A stretch of 6,120 nt of DNA from Bacillota bacterium (GCA_023393155.1 JAEWML010000144.1:1-6120); one strand, 5' to 3'. Positions 1 through 6,119 are shown, counted from the stretch's first letter. Translations and numbers: made by a program. The notes: a model not told the origin generated them from the sequence alone.

Positions 1-270
1 CACCTCCAGGAAATTGGAGGGGTTGTTGCCATTGATGCTCAGTCCCCGGGCCAGTGCGGAATAAATATGGGTGTGGGCGTTAATCAGGCCGGGCATGATG
101 ACGCCGCCGCCCGCGTCCACAAACTCCGCCTGGGGATACTGGGCTTTCAGCTCCGCGGTCCCGCCCACGGCCACGATTTTGCCTCCGTCGGTGACGACTC
201 CTCCGTCAGGATAGTAGCCAACGCCCTCCGCGTCCCGGGTAATGACCTTTCCGTTTGCCAATAAAATCAT
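1..270 (-). CDS. ssnA: Putative aminohydrolase SsnA, N-terminal 90 residues (gene continues beyond the left edge)
   Basis: The reading frame opens at the ATG at 270 and stays open to position 1, so only the N-terminus is present (the family is usually about 440 residues). The start is supported by GGAGG (279-283), 8 nt upstream. The fragment begins MILLANGKVITRD, has the small N-terminal beta-sandwich typical of amidohydrolases, and then the motif MPGLINAHTHIYSALARGL (residues 59-77), in which H66 and H68 are the HxH metal ligands of the TIM-barrel amidohydrolase superfamily. The following segment SINGNNPSNFLEV matches Firmicutes SsnA proteins as I remember them. SsnA is a predicted deaminase/chlorohydrolase-like enzyme often encoded with selenium-dependent molybdenum hydroxylases and purine-catabolism genes; its substrate is not established. 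That neighbourhood cannot be seen here. A related guanine deaminase or other cytosine/guanine-deaminase-like hydrolase is the main alternative. Expression is probably controlled by the structured leader at 332-444. Confidence 0.85.
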   Translation of the reverse strand, partial: MILLANGKVITRDAEGVGYYPDGGVVTDGGKIVAVGGTAELKAQYPQAEFVDAGGGVIMPGLINAHTHIYSALARGLSINGNNPSNFLEV

Positions 271-331
271 TTGAAAAACCTCCTGTCTTCCTTTAATTAT
301 CATTCAATCTTCCCATTTTCTCTCGGTATAT

Positions 332-371
332 AAAAAGAAAAGCGCCCCAAACCACCGTCGGTTTGAAACGC
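332..371 (-). terminator. Intrinsic terminator in the ssnA leader (attenuator)
   Basis: Read on the minus strand, GCGTTTCAAACC (371-360) pairs with GGTTTGGGGCGC (353-342) over 12 positions, three of them G-U, around a 6-nt loop. It is followed at once by TTTTCTTTTT (341-332). It lies about 60 bp upstream of the ssnA start and about 75 nt downstream of the predicted transcription start. It therefore sits between promoter and gene, as in transcriptional attenuation. No gene ends on the minus strand just upstream, so it is not simply the terminator of a previous gene. Confidence 0.8.
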
Positions 372-385
372 CCCTCAGACAACAA

Positions 386-438
386 GAAATGATAGGCGTC
401 AGCCCGTGCGCAGAGCACTTCGTTCCAGCTATCATTTT
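386..438 (-). promoter_or_regulatory. Candidate riboswitch-like aptamer upstream of ssnA (class unrecognised)
   Basis: On the minus strand a 9-bp perfect helix, AAATGATAG (437-429) with CTATCATTT (395-387), extendable by a G-U pair, closes a 33-nt interior. Inside is a 4-bp hairpin, GTGC (418-415) with GCAC (409-406). It is flanked by two roughly 10-nt purine-rich joining segments (TGGAACGAA on one side, GGGCTGACGC on the other). The segment GACGCCT (400-394) can instead pair with GGGCGTT (373-367) of the terminator's 5' arm, 7 bp with end G-U pairs. That pairing would break both the basal helix and the terminator, which is the expected architecture of an antiterminator. Stabilising the basal helix would then favour termination, giving an OFF switch. 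I do not see the conserved cores of purine, TPP, FMN, guanidine-I, ZTP or c-di-GMP aptamers. A protein-binding antiterminator site is also possible. Confidence 0.6.
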
Positions 439-450
439 TTAATTGTGTCT

Positions 451-479
451 ATTGTATCGGACATACGCATAATTTGCAA
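451..479 (-). promoter_or_regulatory. Sigma-A-type promoter for ssnA
   Basis: On the minus strand TTGCAA (479-474) and TACAAT (456-451) are separated by exactly 17 bp. Transcription would begin near 444-445, just ahead of the basal helix of the candidate regulatory RNA, giving a leader of about 174 nt before the ssnA start codon. Confidence 0.75.
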
Positions 480-488
480 GCAGGTAGG

Positions 489-503
489 CTAAAAAATTTT
501 TAG
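489..503. other. AT-rich palindrome between divergent promoters
   Basis: Positions 489-503 read CTAAAAAATTTTTAG, a perfect 7-bp inverted repeat about a central base. It lies about 10 bp upstream of the ssnA -35 box and about 45 bp upstream of the plus-strand promoter. It could be an operator or simply an A-tract upstream element; no regulator is identifiable. Confidence 0.25.
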
Positions 504-548
504 GTCCGGTTTTGTGGAAAACGACGGAGCGAAAATTTTAAAAACTAC

Positions 549-579
549 TTGAAATATTTTTGACATGATGTAATATAAT
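549..579 (+). promoter_or_regulatory. Probable promoter of the hemolysin III-family gene
   Basis: TTGAAA (549-554) is followed by TAATAT (571-576, 16-bp spacing) overlapping TATAAT (574-579, 19-bp spacing). A perfect TTGACA at 560-565 is also present but has no good -10 at 16-18 bp. The exact hexamer pairing is therefore uncertain, though the AT-rich context and position make a promoter here likely. Confidence 0.5.
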
Positions 580-626
580 AATAAAAACTATATTTAACCA
601 AAGACGGACTGAGAGGTGTAATCTGT

Positions 627-1286
627 ATGCGTGATTTCGTGGCAAAGGCGCAGGACCGCGTCAGCTTTGCGACCCACGCCCTGGGAGCGGTGGGTGCGCT
701 TGTGGGCTGCGTGGTGATGGCCCTGCGGGGTGTTGCGCTGGGCGTAAGCGCCAAAACCCTGTGGGCGGCGATGGTATTCTGCCTGTCGGCGTTGGCGCTG
801 TACACCGCCAGCGCGGTTTACCATTACTATCCAGGCTGCGACACGACGGCCGGGGCAAAGCGCTTTTTGCGCAAGATGGACCACAGCATGATCTACGTGC
901 TGATTGCAGGGAGCTACACGCCCTTTGCCATGGTATTGCTGCCCCAGCCCACAGGCGTTCGGTTTTGCGTTGCGCTGTGGGCGGTGGCGCTTTTGGGAAT
1001 TATCATCAAGCTGGCGTGGCTGAACGCGCCCCGCATTTTGTCCACGGCGGTCTATCTTGTCATGGGCTGGGCGGTGCTGTTTGTTGCTAAGGACTTTGCG
1101 TCCGTGGGCCAGCCCTGCATGACGCTGGTGGCGCTGGGGGGCGTATGCTATTCCGTTGGCGCGGTGTTTTACGCAATTAAAAAGCCCAACATCTCAGCGG
1201 AGTGGACCTTCCACGAGCTGTTTCACCTGCTGATTCTTGCCGGGACGGCGTTTCACTTCGCGGCAATTTATTGCTTCGTGCTCTAA
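627..1286 (+). CDS. trhA: Hemolysin III / PAQR-family membrane protein (TrhA-like)
   Basis: This 219-residue protein has the length and seven hydrophobic segments of the HlyIII/PAQR family (approximately 15-38, 44-66, 85-106, 110-131, 136-155, 162-183, 194-218). Family motifs are complete: SFATHALG near residue 13; S-x3-H in ASAVYH (S62, H66); KMDHSMIYVLIAGSYTP (D85, H86); and HELFH near the C-terminus (H196, H200), followed by H210. The S-x3-H, Asp and H-x3-H elements are the presumed metal-binding set shared with adiponectin receptors. Family members are proposed to act in membrane lipid or fluidity homeostasis; the 'hemolysin' name comes from Bacillus cereus and does not establish lytic activity. 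The ATG at 627 is supported by AGGTG (614-618), 8 nt upstream. It appears monocistronic with its own promoter, but I see no convincing terminator directly after its stop, so read-through into the DUF4230 gene is possible. Confidence 0.93.
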   Translation: MRDFVAKAQDRVSFATHALGAVGALVGCVVMALRGVALGVSAKTLWAAMVFCLSALALYTASAVYHYYPGCDTTAGAKRFLRKMDHSMIYVLIAGSYTPFAMVLLPQPTGVRFCVALWAVALLGIIIKLAWLNAPRILSTAVYLVMGWAVLFVAKDFASVGQPCMTLVALGGVCYSVGAVFYAIKKPNISAEWTFHELFHLLILAGTAFHFAAIYCFVL

Positions 1287-1336
1287 TCCCGTCTCCGGCG
1301 ATCCCGGCAATTTTCGAGCAATTTTTCCGGCTTCTC

Positions 1337-1365
1337 TTGCCAAATATTTTGCGGCGGGGTATACT
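1337..1365 (+). promoter_or_regulatory. Sigma-A-type promoter for the DUF4230 gene
   Basis: TTGCCA (1337-1342) and TATACT (1360-1365) are 17 bp apart in the gap after the hemolysin III-family gene. Transcription would start near 1372, leaving an untranslated leader of roughly 140 nt before the ATG at 1516. Confidence 0.7.
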
Positions 1366-1379
1366 GTTTTTCAGTTTAT

Positions 1380-1427
1380 CCGGCGCGCACGCCCTTCGTT
1401 GAAGAGCCGGGCGCTGCCCCGCGCCGG
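1380..1427 (+). other. GC-rich structured leader upstream of the DUF4230 gene
   Basis: CCGGCGC (1380-1386) is exactly complementary to GCGCCGG (1421-1427). A second copy of the 5' arm, CCGGGCGC (1407-1414), can pair with the same 3' arm with one bulge, so two folds compete. GCGCCG recurs at 1435-1440. It is followed by TAAAAAA, not a U-tract, so it is not an intrinsic terminator on this strand. It may be mRNA-stabilising or regulatory, or just a product of GC-rich sequence. Confidence 0.35.
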
Positions 1428-1515
1428 TAAAAAAGCGCCGCATTGCCGATGGAAAACCGACTTTCCCGGCAGAGTACGGGCGGCTGCCTTTTAGAATGAC
1501 GGGAGGAGCGGAAGC

Positions 1516-2238
1516 ATGGAAACTCTGGAGTCTATTAAAATCGAAGAGAACTCCGGCGCCGTCGAGGCGGAGGTCGCGGAAGCGGCCAAGGCCGGGCGGC
1601 AGGAAAAAGCCGCCGGACTGCGGCGCGAAAAGCGGTTTCGGTTCCGCCCACTACGAACGGTGCGTCTGGTGCTTCTGGGGGCGGCGCTTTGCGCCATGGT
1701 TGGAGTCGCGGGCTTTCTCGCCGGACGCTTCGGCGGCGGGGCGGCGGATGTCACGCAGCTTGACGCGGTGGTTCTGGAAAACCGGCTGGAGGAAATCAGC
1801 GAGCTGGCCAGCGTCAGCTGGTCCTACACGAACATGGCGCAGTTTGAAAACAAAAACGTGTTCTACGGGATGACGCTGCCCTTCACCACCAAGAAATTCA
1901 TCCTCACCTACGACGGAGAGATCAAAGCGGGAGTGGATTTGCGCAAGGCCGCGGTGGACATTTCCGGCACAGAGGTACATATCCGCCTGCCGCAGGCGGA
2001 GATTCTCTCTCACGAAATCGACGAGAACAGCGTGGAGGTTTTTGATGAGCAGGCCTCCATTTTCAACCCCTTTACTGTGGAGGATTTCACCGCCTTCCAG
2101 TCCGACCAGAAGGCCGCCATGGAGAAAAAGGCTCTGGACAAAGGGCTTTTGAAGGAGGGCCGGGAAAAGGCCGCCGACGGCGTGGCGCTTCTTCTGGGCG
2201 CGGCGATGCCGGAGGGGTATACGCTTAAGATTGACTGA
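1516..2238 (+). CDS. DUF4230 domain-containing membrane-anchored protein
   Basis: This 240-residue protein has a charged cytoplasmic N-terminus (1-50, Glu/Ala-rich then strongly basic REKRFRFRPLR), a single transmembrane segment (about 50-71, ending in a GRFGGG hinge) and an extracytoplasmic domain (about 78-240). The middle of that domain, with TTKKFILTYDGEIKAGVDL (residues 124-142), then a beta-rich stretch and LPQAEILSHEIDENSVEVFDE (158-178), is what I recognise as DUF4230. The C-terminus is helical and charged (195-220), ending in a short strand-like tail. The function of DUF4230 proteins is unknown; topology suggests a surface-exposed, membrane-tethered protein. The ATG at 1516 has the strong Shine-Dalgarno GGGAGGAG (1501-1508), 7 nt upstream. 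It has its own promoter at 1337-1365 and ends about 50 bp before a shared terminator. It has no evident functional link to its convergent neighbour. Confidence 0.85.
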   Translation: METLESIKIEENSGAVEAEVAEAAKAGRQEKAAGLRREKRFRFRPLRTVRLVLLGAALCAMVGVAGFLAGRFGGGAADVTQLDAVVLENRLEEISELASVSWSYTNMAQFENKNVFYGMTLPFTTKKFILTYDGEIKAGVDLRKAAVDISGTEVHIRLPQAEILSHEIDENSVEVFDEQASIFNPFTVEDFTAFQSDQKAAMEKKALDKGLLKEGREKAADGVALLLGAAMPEGYTLKID

Positions 2239-2288
2239 GAAAAACGCCGATTTACGGCAAGCGCAGCCGCCGACCGGCGGCGCGAAAA

Positions 2289-2323
2289 AAAGGGCACGGG
2301 GAAGTTGCTTCCCCGTGCCCTTT
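2289..2323. terminator. Strong bidirectional intrinsic terminator between convergent genes
   Basis: AAAGGGCACGGGGAAG (2289-2304) and CTTCCCCGTGCCCTTT (2308-2323) form a perfect 16-bp stem with a 3-nt loop. On the minus strand the CCC is followed by seven Ts (2291-2285), an ideal U-tract for ending the histidine kinase transcript, whose stop is about 52 bp upstream. On the plus strand the tail is only TTTCAGCTT, so termination of the DUF4230 transcript is probably weaker. A second GC hairpin (GCCGCC 2266-2271, GGCGGC 2276-2281) lies just before it on the plus strand. Confidence 0.88.
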
Positions 2324-2374
2324 CAGCTTGTCCTTGCGCCCTTGCTGGGCGGGAGCGCCCGCACTCCCGTCGTC

Positions 2375-5344
2375 TTACCTCATAAATTCCCCCAGCACTT
2401 GCAGCAGTTCCTCCCGCCGCACGGGCTTTGAAAGATGGGCGTTCATTCCGGCGGCCCGGGTTTCCCGCCGGTCATGCTCAAAGGCGTTGGCGGTCATGGC
2501 GATGATGGGAATGCTTTGCGCGTCGCCCCGTCCCGAGGCGCGGATGGCCTTTGCCGCCTCGATTCCATTCATCACCGGCATACGAATGTCCATCAAGACC
2601 GCATCGTAATAGCCCACTTCCCCGGCAATATAGCGCTCCAGCGCCAACTGTCCGTTTTCCGCGTGGTCCACCAGTATTCCTCCCATAGAAAGCATCCGCT
2701 TTGCAATCTCCGTGTTGACGGGGTGGTCCTCCACCAGCAAAACCCGCTTTCCCGCAAGGGGTGTCCGAGGACCGTGCTGGGCGGACGCTTCCTCCGATTC
2801 CTCCGGCGGATGTCCCTTGGGCATGGTGATCCGCACGGTAAATTCGCTGCCCCAGCCCAGCTCGCTTTTGGCGGAGACGGTGCCGCCCATCTCCTCCACC
2901 AGATTTTTCACGATGGCAAGGCCCAGCCCCGTGCCAAGCTGGGGATTCTGATACCCGTTGCTCTCCTGCTCAAAAGGTTCGAACACCCGGCCGAGAAACT
3001 CAGGACTCATGCCGCAGCCCTGATCCCGGAAGACAATGGTGCTGGAAACCTTATCCTCTCCGCAGGAAACGTGGCGCACCGTGCAGAAAATTTCCGAGCC
3101 AGGCTTTGAAAACTTCACAGCGTTGCTCAGAATATTGATGTACACCTGCTGGATGCGCAGCCGGTCCACCACCACATACGGCGTGATGCCGCTTGCATCC
3201 AAATGAAAGCGAATGCCCTTTTCCTCCATACGGGGCAGAATCAGCGCCCGGATATCTCCCAGCAGCGCCCCCGTGCTCACATTTTCGGGGTGCAGCTCGA
3301 TATGCCCCGACTCAATCCGGCTCATGTCCAGCACGTCGTTAATCAGCCCCAGCAGGTACTCGCCGGACACCTGAATTTTATCCAGCATTCCCATCGCCTC
3401 AGAATCCAGCGCATTTCCCCGCGCCAGTTGGGTCAGTCCCAGAATGGCGTTCATGGGGGTGCGGATTTCGTGGCTCATGCGGGAGAGAAATTCGCTTTTC
3501 GCCTGATTGGCCCGGCGGGCCTCCTCCAGCGCGGCGCGCAGCGCCTCGCTGCGGCGGCGCTCCCTGACAAAGGCGTCGGTGGAGTCCGCCATGGTGCAGC
3601 AGATGATATTGCTCTCCCTGTCCAGCCAGACAAAGGAGTAGCGCAGCCGCCGGATTTCTCCGGCGCTGCTGCGGCAGTCGGCATAGACGGTATACTCCAC
3701 GCTGCCGCTAAGCCGGGCCCGGATTTCGCTGAAACGCAGGCGACTCAGCGTCTCCTCCAGATCGTCCCCGGCAAAGGAGTCCCGGACGACGCCAAGCAGC
3801 GCCGCCTCCGCCTTGGGAATCTCCCGAATGGAATGGTCCCTGTCCTGCGACGCAAAAATCCGGGCGGTGTCGGCATTCAGGTCGATGCGCAGAATCATCA
3901 GATATTCCCGGCGGATGACGGTATCCATAATCTGCTCCATAGACTTCTGATCGTCGATGTCAAAGGAGTAGATGTTGGCCTCCACGTCGTCGGTCACGGG
4001 GTTTTCCGTGATGTCCACCCGCACCGTCAGCCAGCGGCACGCGCCGCCGATCCGGCAGTTGCGCTCGAAGGTCAGCGTGGTGGTCCCACGGGCATAGGCG
4101 TCCAGCAGGGCCGCGCGGTTGAAGCGCCGGCCGAATTCCTCGCACTGCTCCGGCTCGGCGGTGCGCTTTTTCATCGCCGCGAACAGGGTGTCCGCGGTTC
4201 CGTCCAGCCCCTCCAAAAAATCCGGATACAGGGCAGGACCCACCTTGCAGGTGTTTCTCGTCAAATTCAGGCGGGCCGAAACCACCGCGTTGGACACCAG
4301 CGCCCGCAAGCGCTGATTCTGCCGCTCGTACCGCTTGATCTCCCGGTGAAGCTGGGTGCACACCACGCCGGTGCACAGCACTCGCGTCCGGTTCCCCTCC
4401 GCGTCGTACAGGGAGGTCATTTTAATCTTAATCCACCGAATGTCCCCGCTCACGGTGCGCTCCCTCACCTCGCAGGAGGCAAAGGGCGCGCCCTGATCAA
4501 TGACGGCGATTGCCTTTTGCAGTCTCGGAATATCCTCCTCAAGCGTAATATTCTGCTCAAACCAGGACTGGGGATAATTCTCCAGCACTCTGGGTACGCC
4601 AAACAGCTTGCAGGCCCGCTTGCTGGTGCGCAGCGTGCGGAGCGCGGGGTCGTATATCCAGTAATCCACGTCGGCATGGTCCATGGCCGCCTGAAGCATG
4701 CGCTCGTTTTCCTCCAGATTCTCCTGAAGGTGTTTCAGCTCGTCCACGTCGCTGAATACGCCGTAGTAGGTCCGCCCGTCGTCCTCCTGCGGGGCCGGGG
4801 ACGCTTTCAGCGCAATCCAGGAATAGCTCCCGTCCTGCCGCAGCATGCGAAAGGTGGCCCGGATGGTTTCCCCGCCACGACGGCAGAGGGTAAGCCGCTC
4901 CCGAACGGCCGCCCTGTCGTCGGGGTGGACGTTCAGCATCGGATTGACAATTTCGCCCTCCTCCGGCTCCGAATAGCCCAGCATCTGATAAAATCCCGTG
5001 TTGAAATGAAGCGTTTTAAAGCAGCCATCCTCATCCACATGGAAGGAGCAGATGCCTCCGGGCACCAGATTCATCATGTTTTGAAGCTGCCGTTCCCTCT
5101 CCCTCGCCTCCCGAATCAGGGACCGTCTCCGATAGTTGTCCCACAGCAACAAGGCAAATACCCCCGCCAGCAGCACAACGAGCCCCATGCCCATCAGAGC
5201 ATGGGGATACCGTGCGGCGGCCCGAAAAAAAGACTCGTCCGCAGCACGGGCGGCGGGGGCGGAGAAAAAAAGCAGCACGGCAGGGAGCGATACCCTTATC
5301 GCCCTCCCCCCTGCCGCGCCGCGCTTTTTTTGTCTGCGTCCCAT
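2375..5344 (-). CDS. Multi-PAS hybrid sensor histidine kinase with C-terminal receiver domain
   Basis: This is a 989-residue hybrid kinase. The N-terminus has a hydrophobic stretch ending ARAADE (about 18-35; signal peptide or first TM helix) and a TM segment (49-68), leaving only about 15 residues outside the membrane. Next come two recognisable PAS domains (about 85-205 and 215-335; the first contains NVHPDD and the QDGSYSW motif), then two divergent PAS-like modules (about 345-465 and 470-590). A coiled coil (590-618) leads into HisKA with phospho-acceptor H625 in SRMSHEIRTPMNAILG. The HATPase domain has an N box (N737, N741), DQGCGM (774-779), FEPFEQ (788-793) and GTGLGLA (804-810). The receiver (866-989) has E872/D873, phospho-acceptor D919 in VLMDIRMPVMNG, T951 and K973, so all catalytic residues are present. 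There is no HPt or DNA-binding output domain. The ATG at 5344 has only a weak upstream AAAGG. It follows the cytidylate kinase-like gene by 71 bp and may be cotranscribed. The ligand is unknown. Confidence 0.95.
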   Translation of the reverse strand: MGRRQKKRGAAGGRAIRVSLPAVLLFFSAPAARAADESFFRAAARYPHALMGMGLVVLLAGVFALLLWDNYRRRSLIREARERERQLQNMMNLVPGGICSFHVDEDGCFKTLHFNTGFYQMLGYSEPEEGEIVNPMLNVHPDDRAAVRERLTLCRRGGETIRATFRMLRQDGSYSWIALKASPAPQEDDGRTYYGVFSDVDELKHLQENLEENERMLQAAMDHADVDYWIYDPALRTLRTSKRACKLFGVPRVLENYPQSWFEQNITLEEDIPRLQKAIAVIDQGAPFASCEVRERTVSGDIRWIKIKMTSLYDAEGNRTRVLCTGVVCTQLHREIKRYERQNQRLRALVSNAVVSARLNLTRNTCKVGPALYPDFLEGLDGTADTLFAAMKKRTAEPEQCEEFGRRFNRAALLDAYARGTTTLTFERNCRIGGACRWLTVRVDITENPVTDDVEANIYSFDIDDQKSMEQIMDTVIRREYLMILRIDLNADTARIFASQDRDHSIREIPKAEAALLGVVRDSFAGDDLEETLSRLRFSEIRARLSGSVEYTVYADCRSSAGEIRRLRYSFVWLDRESNIICCTMADSTDAFVRERRRSEALRAALEEARRANQAKSEFLSRMSHEIRTPMNAILGLTQLARGNALDSEAMGMLDKIQVSGEYLLGLINDVLDMSRIESGHIELHPENVSTGALLGDIRALILPRMEEKGIRFHLDASGITPYVVVDRLRIQQVYINILSNAVKFSKPGSEIFCTVRHVSCGEDKVSSTIVFRDQGCGMSPEFLGRVFEPFEQESNGYQNPQLGTGLGLAIVKNLVEEMGGTVSAKSELGWGSEFTVRITMPKGHPPEESEEASAQHGPRTPLAGKRVLLVEDHPVNTEIAKRMLSMGGILVDHAENGQLALERYIAGEVGYYDAVLMDIRMPVMNGIEAAKAIRASGRGDAQSIPIIAMTANAFEHDRRETRAAGMNAHLSKPVRREELLQVLGEFMR

Positions 5345-5381
5345 AACTTCTTCGCCTTTCCAAGGCCCGGCCTTCCGGCTC

Positions 5382-5402
5382 CCGGCAATTTCTCTTTGCC
5401 GG
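5382..5402 (-). other. Intercistronic hairpin without a U-tract
   Basis: On the minus strand CCGGCAA (5402-5396) pairs with TTGCCGG (5388-5382) around a 7-nt loop, between the stop of the cytidylate kinase-like gene and the start of the histidine kinase. The downstream sequence is GAGCCGGAAGG rather than Ts, so it is probably not a terminator. It may influence relative expression or mRNA processing. Confidence 0.45.
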
Positions 5403-5415
5403 ACCCTTGCAGCGT

Positions 5416-6048
5416 TTATTTTTGAAGGCTTGCCTCCACCTGAAGATAATAGTCCGTAATCATGTTCACAGACGGCTCAATGCCGATGGCGCTGGAGAGC
5501 ACCAGATCAAAGCACTTTCGGTCGCCCCATTTCTCACCGGTGAAGTGGAAGTAGTAATTGGCGCGGTTTTTGTCGGTTTTCAGCATCAGCGCCTCCGCCG
5601 CCTTCTGGTCCAGCTCATGCCGCTCCATCACCCGCCGGATGCGGCTGCGCATGGGCGCCTGCACGAAGACGTTCACATGAGGGCCCTTTTCCTGAAGCAC
5701 ATAGTCCGCGCAGCGGCCCACAATCACCGCGCCGCCCTGTGCGGCGATGTCACGGATTACCTCGGACTGGGACAAAAACAGTTGATCCGCAGGAGGCAGC
5801 AGGTTCACGCTGCCCGACCGCATTCCCATAGAGAAGTTGGCCCCGGAAAAGGAATAAAGAAAGCTGCTGACGGACTGCTCGTCAAGCCCCGCCAGATACT
5901 CCGGGCTGAGGCCGGATTTTTCCGCCGCCAGCACAATCAGCTCCTTGTCGTAATAGGGCAGCCCCAGCCTTTGGGCCGCCAGCTTCCCAATCTCCCGGCC
6001 TCCGCTGCCAAATTCCCGCCCGATGGTCATTACCATTTTATGTTCCAT
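5416..6048 (-). CDS. Cytidylate kinase-like family protein
   Basis: This 210-residue protein opens with MVMTIGREFGSGGREIGKLA (residues 5-24), a glycine-rich P-loop-like segment. It is followed by PYYDKELI, AVIVGRCADYVL (107-118), VFVQAPMRSRIRRVMER (127-143, lid-like basic region) and KTDKNRANYYFHFTGEKWGD (157-176). These match the Cytidylate_kin2 family (PF13189), common in Firmicutes and distantly related to CMP kinase. The usual Walker A GxxGxGK(S/T) lysine is replaced by Gly-Arg (GSGGREIG), which is typical for this family. Real nucleotide kinase activity is therefore unproven, and I did not assign cmk. The ATG at 6048 is supported by AAGGAG ending 7 nt upstream. It is the first gene of a probable two-gene minus-strand unit with the hybrid histidine kinase. 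Whether the two act together is unknown. Confidence 0.88.
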   Translation of the reverse strand: MEHKMVMTIGREFGSGGREIGKLAAQRLGLPYYDKELIVLAAEKSGLSPEYLAGLDEQSVSSFLYSFSGANFSMGMRSGSVNLLPPADQLFLSQSEVIRDIAAQGGAVIVGRCADYVLQEKGPHVNVFVQAPMRSRIRRVMERHELDQKAAEALMLKTDKNRANYYFHFTGEKWGDRKCFDLVLSSAIGIEPSVNMITDYYLQVEASLQK

Positions 6049-6112
6049 ATCCTTGCTCCTTCCGGCAGAGAAATCAAATCTTTCCCCGCGCCGTTTCCTC
6101 TTTTGTCTCCTG

Positions 6113-6119
6113 TATAATA
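6113..6119. promoter_or_regulatory. Possible -10 element at the right edge
   Basis: The window ends in TGTATAATAT. On the minus strand this gives TATTAT (6119-6114), about 65 nt before the cytidylate kinase-like start, with any -35 box beyond the window. On the plus strand it gives TATAAT (6113-6118) with no good -35 upstream, which could serve a divergent gene to the right. Neither reading can be settled here. Confidence 0.3.

Noticed and set aside
293..316. A 7-codon minus-strand leader ORF before ssnA
   Set aside because: It is very short, has a poor ribosome binding site and no run of regulatory codons; chance is the simpler explanation.
386..438. Known riboswitch classes (purine, TPP, FMN, guanidine, ZTP, fluoride, c-di-GMP) for the ssnA leader
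   Set aside because: None of their conserved core motifs is visible on the minus strand, and the size and single inner hairpin do not fit the purine three-way junction. I cannot exclude NMT1 or other rare classes by eye.
387..440. The same hairpin read as a plus-strand terminator (stem followed by TTTTTT)
   Set aside because: No plus-strand gene ends upstream of it, and the minus-strand promoter just beyond it explains it better as a leader element.
1468..1492. GGCAG/CTGCC hairpin followed by TTTT as a firm terminator
   Set aside because: The stem is only 5 bp with an 11-nt loop and a short T-run, so it is mentioned only as part of a possible attenuated leader.
1305..5402. A CCCGGCAATTT stretch occurring near 1305 and near 5381 as a dispersed repeat
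   Set aside because: The similarity covers only about 11 bases and the surrounding sequences differ, so it is probably coincidence.
3203..5425. A 740-codon open frame on the plus strand, antisense to the histidine kinase
   Set aside because: It mirrors a GC-biased gene whose minus-strand product has complete, ordered kinase motifs. The plus-strand translation shows no domain, is rich in His, Arg, Gln and Pro, and has no ribosome binding site logic. It is a shadow frame.
5407..6117. A 236-codon plus-strand open frame antisense to the cytidylate kinase-like gene
   Set aside because: The minus-strand frame has a recognised family, a strong Shine-Dalgarno and a sensible start. The plus frame has none of these.
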